Below are positions 54,504-64,000 of a DNA stretch of 64,000 nucleotides, piece after piece; position 1 is the first letter of the stretch; every line of letters begins with the position of its first letter. This DNA is from Massariosphaeria phaeospora (Eukaryota > Ascomycota > Dothideomycetes > Pleosporales), in assembly GCA_011032825.1 (NCBI GenBank), contig JAADJZ010000006.1:1892839-1956838 (forward strand). The letters are read 5' to 3'. The notes beneath the pieces are model-generated. The model was not told where the DNA came from, did no database searches, and saw nothing but the letters and a program-made list of their open reading frames with translations. Both the position numbers and the translations under genes were made by a program.

Positions 54504-56352
54504 ACGTAAACTACTAGTAACCTAGCCAAACTAGTAACCTAGCTAAAAATGCTTGGCACAACTAACTTATCTCAAAGAACATTAAATTAATTGCTATTAA
54601 ACAAGAAACCTGCGTACGTCGTGCTAGCTTTAGATTTAAAAGCTTTTTTTGTATTCTTTTAGCAAGTTTAGGCATTGTGTCTTGTATTACTATAGTTTTT
54701 ACAGCGCCGTAGAGCTAGTTGTGCTCTTTCTTAACTCTTTTTACTACGCGCTTTCTTTAATAGCTAAAGCGCTGTAGACGCTTTAGCAGCTACTTGCGCT
54801 AATTCGTTACTATACTCTATTGTACTGCTATGCTAAATCCGCTTCTGTTTGCGCAATTTCTGCTTAGTTATTTCTACTAATTAATTTTCAAGCTTCTTAA
54901 TACAGTAGTTCTTAAGCGCGTTCTAATGCAGCATTAATTTAGCTTCTTTTACAAGCTAAAAAAAGCTACTTTGCGCTAAAGTAAGCAATCTAGTAATAGA
55001 ATCGCGTACTAGCTTTGATTGCGATTCAAATTCGAGTGTATTGCTTAGAGTTTTTAACTGCTACGGCGTTTCTAGTGCGAAAGGTAGTAGCAAAGTACGC
55101 AGCTGTACTTTAAAACAACTAAGAACTACTTGCGCGTTAATAGAAACTAGCTTTAAAGCTTTAAAAGCTTTCTTGCAGTTCTTTATTGTAAACACTTTAA
55201 AAAACGCGTTTTTAAAGGCTAGCAGAAAGCTTTCTTTGTTAATATAGAAAACGCGCTGGCGCGCTAAGTTTCAAACGCGTTAAAAGTACTTTAGCTTTAG
55301 CAGCAAGAAGCAAACTACATCTAGCAGCTAAAGAATATAAAATAAATAAGCTAGCATGCAAAGCGTAAGAATCTTGTTTTTAAAGTAATAGTTTTTGAAA
55401 TTCTAAAATTGGTAGCTCTTATAGCCGTCTAAAATAAGTAGCTAATACTTTTTTACTTAACGCGCTTTTGTATGCGCGTTAAAGTGCTTTAACTATTTAA
55501 AACTAAAAGCGTTGTTTGTCTAGCCGTTCTTAGAAACTAAAAGCTTCTAATTGCTAGGTATAAAGTTTTTCTTGTACTATGCTAAAATGTAAACGCGCTT
55601 TTTGTAGATAATAAACGGCAGAATCGCGTACCTTGCAGCGCAAATGCTTTGAATAACTATTATCTACTTTCAATTGCCTAGCTAGATAAAATTAGGTTAA
55701 GTACGTTTTTAAAAGCTTGTAACGACTTTTATAGAGCCAATTACGCTTATTTAAAAGCTAGTTTTGTTAAAGTTGTGCACGTTGTCGTTGTAAACGCTGT
55801 ACTTAGCTTTAGTATTCTCTACTAGCTTAAACTACGCGCCAATTATCTTTGGATTTTCTTAGAGTATTCTCTGCCTATATTTAGCTCGATTGAAAGCTAT
55901 TTTGAGCTGAGATAAACGCGTTACGAAGCGCGCAAGCTAGTTTTTGCTTACTAGCTTGCTACTACGCTCGCCTAGCAGTTTATTAGCTATATTAGCTACT
56001 TTAAATAGAAAAAGCGCGAATTCTCGCGCGTTAAAGTTAAGAATGTATTAGACAATTGTTTTTTCTTTGGTGCTTGTAAGCTTACGAAAAGTAAACGTAG
56101 TTTCTAAGCTAAAAAGTATTTCTTTATTGCGTTTAGCAAGTTAACGGTAATTAATAGTAAAAAACTATGTAGCTGCGTAGAAGCTTTAGAATTTGCTAGC
56201 TCTAAAAGCTTTAAAAGTAAAGAGAAGTTTGCTTTTGTATTTACGTAATTGCGCGTTCGTAGGTGTAAACATAGTAAAATTAGGTTAGTATTCGTAGTCT
56301 TAGCGTTTTTTAGCCGAGTTACTAGTTTAGCTAAGTTACTAGTAGTTTACGT
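54504..56352 (-). mobile_element. pogo-like transposon relic, 1.85 kb
   Basis: TIRs start ACGTAAACTACTAGTAACC and are flanked by TA at 54502-54503 and 56353-56354. Each end contains two direct near-copies of ACTAGTAACCTAGC, the same design as the 27.5-kb element. Internal sequence at 55.4-55.6 kb aligns with the transposase at 33.9-34.1 kb (AAGTGCTTTAACTA, CGTTGTTTGTC, CAGCCGTTCT-like blocks). Many stops; inactive. Confidence 0.75.
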
Positions 56353-57564
56353 TAGCAATGCTATAAAATAACTATAAATAGCAAAGAAAATTAGAAAAGC
56401 TATAACTAGAAGTACATTAATACTACAAACTATAGCTAAAAAACACAACTAAAAGTATATTAATACTACAAACTATGTGCTAATAAAACTTGCGTTTACT
56501 TAAGTTTTTGCGTTTATTACGCTTTTGCTAAAAGCTTGCGCGTTAAAGCTTATTACTAAGTAACAAGAACTTTAAGCGTTTACTTAAGTTCTTGCCTACG
56601 CTTAAAGTACTTACTTTTAACAATACTATTAACTTGCGCTTTAACTTTTCAAAGAAACGCTTTTTTACTACTTTTCTCTACGACGCTTTATACCAACTAC
56701 TTTACAAAGAAAAAAAAAAATTATTAACAAAAATAACTACAAACGACTTTTAGACATTAACGAGAATACAAACATTACAACTATCAACACAAAAATAGTT
56801 AATACTTACTTTTTTTTTTAATACTGTACTTTTAGAACTATAAATTAGAGAACTATAAGTTATAAAATACAACTCTAGTTGCTTTTAAAAGCTAGCCAAA
56901 AAAACTATTTGCTAAAGTTAATAAAATTTTGCTTTTTTACTTTTGAAACTACTTACGCATACAAAGTGTTTTTTTTGCTAAAAATAGCAAGCTAATTGCC
57001 TACAATATAGTAGAAATAATATAAAAAAAACTATAACAAATAAACTAACAAAAAAGTTGCTAACTAGCTTAAAATAACAAAGAAGTTTAACTTGCACTTT
57101 AACTTAAATCGTTTGCTAGCGCTAACGTACAATACTTTCTTATTACAACAATTTTCTTAACAACTACTTTTTACTTACTTACTTTTTTTTTTTACTTAGC
57201 TCTACTTGTACTACAACCTAAAACGCGTTTACAACTATAGCAACTAGAAAAGTACTATTTACTTTAAATTAAATTTTCGCTGCAATAGCGACTTACGTGT
57301 TACAAACAAAGACGATACTAGGTATCGTAGACTAAGCAACGACGTAGAAAAGTTGTTAGAGCTTGCAAGTTTGCAAAACAAAAGTACAGCAACGCGCGAA
57401 GTAGAATTAAGTTAGCAAAAGTTACGTAATGCGCTACGAGTGCTACAAAACCTTAGCACGTAGCATACTAAGCAACAGTTGCTACGAGCGCTACGAGTGC
57501 TACGGCGTAGCAAAACGTAGCAAGCAAAGCAAAACGCTTTTAGCAAAGAATTATAAAACTATAT

Positions 57565-57740
57565 AGATTAGTAGAATTTCTTTTACAATTTAGATTCTTT
57601 GTAGTTAACTCTTTTAAGTACATTTTATACATAGATTAGATCTATAGGCAACAAATTGTTACTTTGTTATTCTATTTAAAATAGAATTGAGATTGTTTTT
57701 TTGTTGTTATTAAGCTTTTCAAATACAGAACAATTTTTTA
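57565..57740. repeat. Dispersed repeat, copy 1
   Basis: About 180 bp matching the reverse complement of 61590-61795 (shared TTTATACATAGATTA, CTATAGGCAACAAATT and GAATTGAGATTG blocks). Confidence 0.65.
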
Positions 57741-57759
57741 GGCAGAATCTTTAAGTTCG

Positions 57760-57781
57760 ATACTCGTACCTTCGGTACGAG
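57760..57781. repeat. Perfect short hairpin
   Basis: CTCGTACC-TTC-GGTACGAG, an 8-bp perfect stem with a 3-nt loop that has escaped the surrounding decay. Confidence 0.4.
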
Positions 57782-59408
57782 AACACTTCTAATAACATTA
57801 CGTTTTATGTACTTTTTTAGTAGTAGTACAACGCTTTTTTACTTTCTACGTAGCAATTGAACTTAGAGTGCTTGTGCGCTACTTAAGCTATTATAGTATA
57901 CAAGCTACTTTAACTTTAAAACATATAATTTATCTTAACTTTAACACGTTGTTACTTTACTAATATAAATCTAATTAACGCTGCAAGTAAAGCAATTAAC
58001 TTGCGCAAACCTAGCGCATTTTTCTTGTACTACTAAGTTGCTAAATAGTTTAGCGTTAATTGCACAACGCTATTGCAAAGACACTAAAGCACATCGTAGT
58101 TTTAAACAAAGTACTACAAACTAAGCTAGTAAATAAGTAAAAGTTAAGTTAAAGTTAAGTTAGCTTACGTTAAAGCTTAGAGTTGTAGTTAAGTTTTACA
58201 TAATATTTACAACTTATATTAATATTAAGTTTTTTATGTATATTTATTACATTTATTTATTATAGTTTTTTAACTATTTAGGTAACTCTTACTTAACTTT
58301 TAACTTAGAGCTTTAACTACTCTAACTTAACCTCTACCTACGCTAGGTTAACTCTAACTTAACTTTAACTTAAAGTTTATGCAACTAATAACTTAACTTA
58401 TACTTATTAATAAGTACTTTCTACCTATTCGCTAGCGTACTACAAATACTAGCAATTACTTAACTTACAACAAAAAGCAGAACTTGTTATATACATAAAA
58501 AAATACACTAATCAAAGCTTGCTACCTACACGAAAAATAGTACAAAATTTCGCAAGTATAGTTGCAAAATAAAAAGCTTTAAATGCGTAAGTTTTGCGCT
58601 TTTTGCATTAACACAAGAATAAGGTTACAGTTAAATAAAGCGCTAGGCTTAATTGAAATCGTTACTAAGCTAATTTATATAAAAAATACAACCTATACTT
58701 TCAACTACTTTATAGAAAAATACGAGAGTACAATGTAAAGCTAGGCAATACTTACAATATAAATAAAAAAAGCTTTTTCGTTAGCATAACTACACGCACT
58801 AAACGCGTTTTTTCTAAAGCAATTTAGCTAGCAAAACTGCGTACAGCGGCTATACAAGATAGCAATAGAAAATAGATTACGCTTCTAGCTTGCGTTTGTA
58901 GCAATAGAAGTTTACTACTGCTTACTTTTATCTACAACAGAAAAGCTAGGTTGCAATTAAGCTAGGTTAACTCTATTAAAGCTAAAAAACACGAGGTTTT
59001 TGTTACTAACTTAATCTTAGAATAGACGAATAACAATATTAGATTAGCATAGCTTAAGTAGTTGTTTAAGCGCTATACTGCAACAAAAACGCGTTAGCAA
59101 TAGCGCTTTTTTATTGTTAACAGCTACGGCAGCTATATTACGCGCAAATTTATTAACTACTACAACGCTAAAAAAATTCTCTTTGCTATTTTTTATTTAT
59201 TTAACTTACACTTTACAGTTGCTTAATGTAGTAACGTTCTTGCTGCTTTTAAAGCACTATACTTAAAAACTTAACTACTATCTACACTAATCGCAAAAGC
59301 TTATTAGCATTAAAAAAAGCATTTTTTTTTTATATTTTAGTTAGCGTAGGGTAGTACAATAAGGCTAAAGTTTATTTTAAAAAGTTTTTAAGCTGCAAGC
59401 GTGTAGCT

Positions 59409-61550
59409 AATAAATGCAAAAGTTATACTAAAACGCTTTAACACTACTACTTTTAATAAAAATAAAAATATAGAACTGCAAAAGCTAGGTAATAAAAATA
59501 GTTAAAAAAACTTGCAAAAAAATTTAAACGCTACGGTTGCAAATAAAAGAAAAGCTAAAAGCAAACGCGTTGCTGCTGCATTACACTTTTTACAAGTTTA
59601 AAACAAGCATTTTTACTACGAAAACAAAAGCCTACGCGCTGTAATTACTACTAAACAAAAGTATAAAAAAAAAAGGTAAAGTTTTTAACTTGCAGTAGCG
59701 CAAAGAGTTTTATAGTAGCACTATACTATAGAGTTCTTGCAAAGTTTAAAAAACTTATGCGCGCAAAATAGTTAGACAGCAGAAAAAAAAGCAAGAAAAA
59801 CTTTAAAAAACTTACAATTGCGAGCTCAAAGCTGCAGCTACACTATACAAGAAAAAAATAGCAAAAAAGCAAAAGCGCTATAGCAAATTGCAAGAAAGCT
59901 CGTAGCAAAGAAGCTTAAAGCAAAAGCTACAAAGCTAGCTATAGCGCGCGCGCTTAAAAAGCAGCAACGCAACGCTGCAACTTTACAAATTTTTTGCAAT
60001 ACACTTAACAAAAGCAAGTAAAAAGCTTTACAAAGCGCTACTTTAAAATTTACAAAAAAGCGTTGTATTATAGGTACTAAAAGTAGTGTTAATACTATAC
60101 TTTTGCTACTATTGCTTCTACCTAAAACTACTACGCGCAGCTGCTAAATTAAAGTACTACAAAAATTTAAGTAGTACAAAAGCTGCGCAAGACTTTATAT
60201 AGTACTATACTAGAATATTTTATAACGTAGATTTCTAGCAAGTTGCTTACTTAAGCGAGTTGCTTACTTGCGCTAAACTTTTTTTTTACTACTTACTTCT
60301 TTTTTTTTACTACTTTCTTCTTAGCACTTAGTATAAGTTAAAATAACTTAAATAACTTAGAATTAACTACTGCATTTAACTTATACGTGCGTTTATTGTG
60401 CTTTAGCTTACCGCAACATCTACAGCGTTTTAAAAGCTAGCTACTCTAATTACTAGTATTACTACGAGCTTTTTTTTTGCTTTTTTTTTTACTGCTCGTT
60501 TTAAACGCTCTAAGAGCTATTAAGCGCACGTTTTTTTTAATTGTAAAAGTACTTTTCTACTATACACGCTTTCTTTTGTGCAATTTCTATTGCAAAAAAG
60601 CCTTGTTAGTAGCTTAAAGTTTAGCAACTTAGTTGCGTAGTAGCAGTATAAAAGCTGTTGCATACTTAGCGCCTTTAGAAAGCTTTGCAAAAGTATTAAC
60701 TATTAAAGTAAACAAGCTATCTACATGCTCTTAAAAAAAAATTTAAATTAGCGTTAATTGTAACTTAAATTTTAGAGTATTGCTTAGAGTTTAAGACTAC
60801 TAGAATTTGTTCTTTATAGTAGGTAACAGTAAAGTGCAAAGCTATACGTTAAGCTTTGAAATTACTACTTCTAAGTTAAATAAAACTAATCTAGCACTTT
60901 AAAAGCTTTTTTGAATATTGCTTTCTATAATAAAAGCGTTGTAAGCGCTAATAAAGTATAACAAAAACTTAAGTTTAGTAATATAGTTAATTTAGTTGCG
61001 CATTAGATTTTTAGCTTAGCAGCTGTACGCTTTTTTTAAAAGTGCAAAATAGCTAATATTAAAAAGTTGTAGAAAGTGCAATAAGTAAGAAAGCATGTAA
61101 AAAGTAATAATGCTGTTATTCTTGTAGTACTGCTAAAAAGCGAGCGAGTTATAGCTTTTATAGCTATTAATAAAAAGTAAACGTATTGTTTTAATAGTAC
61201 GTTTTTTTGTATAGGCGTTAAAGTACTTTAACTACTTTAAACTTAGCTCGTTGTTTGTTTAGCTATTTTTAGAAACTACGATAACCTAGTTGCAAAGTAA
61301 GCTATTTTTCTTGTACTAAGCAAAGAAGTAGTTCTTGCTCGAAAAAATAATAAAAAGTAAAATAGCTTACTTTATTGCGTTAACGTTTTGTACTACTGTT
61401 GTTTACTTTCTATTATCTTGCTACACTATTTTCGGCTATTTTTAACGCTTTAAGCTAGTAATTACTATATTTGTTAAAATCTAGCTTATTATAAAGCTTA
61501 TTTTATTAAAGTTGTAAGTATTCTTGTTTACTACGTTGTACTTAGCTTTT
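59409..61550 (+). repeat. Left arm of large inverted repeat
   Basis: About 2.1 kb matching the reverse complement of 61906-64000, from AATAAATGCAAAAG (paired with the window's last bases) to CTTAGCTTTT. The arms include a pogo relic and about 800 bp outside it. The left boundary may lie further left, because the partner runs off the window. Confidence 0.85.
60225..61550 (+). mobile_element. pogo-like element relic (left arm), truncated
   Basis: Begins ACGTAGATTTCTAGC after a TA and aligns with 27556-28146 and then directly with 33551-34300, without the copia element. It lacks the last about 550 bp, including the right TIR. It is strongly C-to-T mutated relative to the 27.5-kb copy. Confidence 0.85.
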
Positions 61551-61905
61551 TGTTAACAAAAGTATTCTCTTATCAAAAGTAATTGTAATCGAACTTGAAA
61601 ATTTCGCTTAAGAAATTGTTTTATATTCAAAAAACTTAGTAACAACGTAAAGAAACAATCTCAATTCTATTCTAGATAAAATAACAAAGTAATAATTTGT
61701 TGCCTATAGATTTAATCTATGTATAAAATGTACTTAGAAAAGTTAACTACAAAGAATTTAAACTACTAAAGAAATTCTGCTATTGTAAGCCAAGCTACGT
61801 ATTAAAGTTAAATCAAAAACTATACTGATTTATTAAAGATTAAGCTTTTTGTTAAATTTTTAAAGAAACTTTTAAGCTTTAAAGTTTTAAGCTTGTAGCA
61901 AATAT
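61551..61905. repeat. Spacer of inverted repeat; dispersed repeat copy 2
   Basis: About 355 bp unique to the centre. Positions about 61590-61795 are an inverted copy of the repeat at 57565-57740. Confidence 0.6.
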
Positions 61906-63202
61906 AAAAGCTAAGTACAACGTAGTAAACAAAATACTTACAACTTTAATAAAAGCTTTATAATAAGCTAGATTTTAATAGTATAGTAATTACTAGCTTA
62001 GAGCGTTAAAAATAGCCGAAAATAGTGTAGCAAGTAATAGAAAGTAGACAACAGTAGTACAAAGCGTTAACGCAATAAAGTAAGCTATTTTACTTTTTAT
62101 TATTTTTAGAGCAAGAACTACTTTTTGCTTAGTACAAAAAAATAGCTATTTGCAACTAGTTATCGCAGTTTCTAAAATAGCTAAACAAACAACGAGCTAA
62201 GTTTAAAGTAGTTAAAGCACTTTAACGCCTATACAAAAAACGTACTATTAAAATAATACGTTTACTTTTTATTAATAGCTATAAAAGCTATAACTCGCTT
62301 GCTTTTAGCAGTACTACAAGAATAACAGTATTATTACTTTTTGCATGCTTTCTTACTTGTTGCACTTTTTGAACTTTTTAATGTTAGCTGTTTTGCGCTT
62401 TTAAAAAAAGCGTACAGCTGCTAAGCTAAAAATTAATGCGCAACTAAATTAACTACATTACTAAACTTAAGTTTCTGCTATGCTTTATTAGCGCTTACAA
62501 CGCTTTTATTATAAAAAGCAATATTCAAAAAAGCTTTTAAAGTGCTAGATTAGTTTTATTTAACTTAAAGTAGTAATTTCAAAGCTTAACGTAACTTTGC
62601 ACTTTACTGTTACCTACCGTATGAGAACAGTTCCTAGCAGTCTTCAAACTCTAAGCAATACTCTAAAATTTAGGTTACAATTAACGCTAATTTAAATAAA
62701 ATTTAAAAGCATGTAATAGCTTTTTTACTTTAATAGTTAATGCTTTTGCAAAGCTTTCTAAAGGCGCTAAGTATGCAACAGCTTCTATCTGCTACTACGC
62801 AACTAAGTTGCTAAACTTTAAGCTGCTAACAAGTTTTTTGCAACAAAAATTGCACAAAAAAAAGCGTATGAGTAGAAAAGTACTTTTACAGTTAAAAAAG
62901 CGTGCGCTTAATAGCTCTTAGAGCGTTTAAAGCGCGCAGTAATAAAAAAAGCAAAAAAAAAGCTCGTAGTAATGCTAGTAATTAGAGTAGCTAGCTTTTA
63001 AAACGCTGTAAACGTGCGCGAGCTAGAGCACAATAAACGCACGTTAAGTTAAATGCAGCAGTTAATTCTAAGTTATTTAAGTTATTTTTAACTTATACTA
63101 AGTGCTAGAGAGAAAGTAGTAAAAGAAAAAAGTAAGTAGTAAAAAAAAAGCTTGGCGCAAGTAAGCAACTCGCTTAGTAAGCAACTTGCTAGAAATCTAC
63201 GT
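61906..63202 (-). mobile_element. pogo-like element relic (right arm), truncated
   Basis: Inverted counterpart of 60225-61550, ending at the TIR (…AGAAATCTACGT) followed by TA at 63203-63204. It also lacks the copia insertion: the empty site is near 62610-62640. Confidence 0.85.
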
Positions 63203-64000
63203 TATAAAATATTCTAGTATAGTACTATATAAAGTCTTGCGCAGCTTTTGTACTACTTAAATTTTTGTAGTACTTTAATTTAGCAGCTGCGCGTAGTAGT
63301 TTTAGGTAGAAGCAATAGTAAAAGTATATATTAACACTACTTTTAGTACCTACAATACAACGCTTTTTTGTAAATTTTAAAGCAGCGCTTTGTAAAGCTT
63401 TTTGCTTGCTTTTGTTTAGTGTATTGCGAGATTTTTGTAAAGTTGCAGCGTTGCGTTGCTGCTTTTTAAGCGCGCGCGCTAGCTAGTTTTGTAGCTTTTG
63501 CTTTACGCTTCTTTGCTACGCGCTTTCTTCGCAATTTGCTTAGCGCTTTTGCTTTTTTGCTATTTTTCTTTGTATAGTGTAGCTGCAGCTTTGAGCTCGC
63601 AATTGTAAGTTTTTTAGAGTTTTTCTTGCTTTTTTTTGCTGTCTAACTATTTTGCGCGCATAAGTTTTTTAAACTTTGCAAAACTCTATAGTATAGTGCT
63701 ACTGTAAAACTCTTTGCGCTACTGCAAGTTAAAAACTTTACTTTTTTTTTATACTTTTGTTTAGTAGTAATTGCAGCGCGCAAGCTTTTGTTTTGTAGTA
63801 AAAAGCTTGTTTTAAACTTGTAAAAAGTGTAATGCAGCAGCAACGCGTTTGCTTTTAGCTTTTCTTTATTTGCAACCGTAGCGTTAAATTTTTTTGCAAG
63901 TTTTTTAACTATTTTATTACCTAGCTTTTGCAGTTCTATATTTTTATTTTTATTAAAAGTAGTAGTGTTAAAGCGTTTTAGTATAACTTTTGCATTTATT
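61906..64000 (-). repeat. Right arm of large inverted repeat, cut by window end
   Basis: Reverse complement of 59409-61550 with scattered transitions and small indels; continues to the last base. Confidence 0.85.

Larger units (their letters stand above)
47872..64000. repeat. AT-rich block of hypermutated transposon relics
   Basis: From 47872 to the window end the sequence is AT-rich, with no intact coding frame of meaningful length. CC/GG and TC/GA dinucleotides are very rare, while GC, AC and CG remain common. Recognisable content is relics of pogo-like transposons, TIR elements and inverted repeats, listed separately. The border with the TLC gene region is sharp. Stretches in between, for example 53.0-54.5, 56.4-59.4 and parts of 48 kb, hold no feature I can identify beyond repetitive AT-rich text. 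Confidence 0.85.

Noticed and set aside
47872..64000. CRISPR array, telomeric repeats or centromere signature in the AT-rich block
   Set aside because: No regularly spaced direct repeats and no TTAGGG runs. The content is decayed transposons; a centromere cannot be judged from sequence alone.

Overview
The window is nuclear DNA from a filamentous ascomycete (Pezizomycotina, probably a dothideomycete). The protein genes have short introns of about 45-80 nt with GT(A/G)NGT donors and CTAAC/CTGAC-like branch points. Gene content is typical of moulds: Spb4 helicase, Ubc7, an RTA1-like exporter, TLC and MARVEL membrane proteins, a DGK1-type kinase. Transposable elements carry C-to-T decay resembling RIP. 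I cannot name the species.

Layout: (1) 0-5 kb, housekeeping genes: the 3' part of a vWA-like protein, a MARVEL protein, and a bleomycin hydrolase with a GC-AG intron. (2) 5-15 kb, an accessory stretch: decayed genes, an intron-containing U6 snRNA gene and its intronless retrocopy, two TIR/MITE-like repeats, an intact GIY-YIG nuclease-like gene, tandem duplications and a small lysine-rich gene. (3) 15-27 kb: Ubc7, a decayed bacterial-type solute-binding protein gene, a kelch membrane protein, and the divergent pair DGK1/SPB4. (4) 27.5-34.9 kb: a pogo/Fot1-like transposon split by a Ty1/copia retrotransposon. (5) 35-47.6 kb, genes again: two small hypothetical proteins, an RTA1-like exporter, a BTB protein, mitochondrial seryl-tRNA synthetase divergent from a disordered repeat protein, and a TLC protein. 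(6) 47.87-64 kb: an AT-rich block with no intact gene, made of hypermutated transposon relics and ending in an inverted repeat with arms of at least 2.1 kb.

Three observations look most worth follow-up. First, the U6 gene carries a 54-nt mRNA-type intron, and a nearby retrocopy lacks exactly that intron. Second, comparing a mildly decayed pogo element with its AT-rich copies shows a mutation process that reads the 5' neighbour: C is lost after T or C and kept after A or G. Classical RIP prefers CpA instead. Third, a complete GIY-YIG nuclease-like gene of unknown role sits among repeats, with its stop codon inside a tandem duplication.

All gene models, alignments and counts were made by eye. 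No database search was possible, so family names rest on motifs recognised in the translations.
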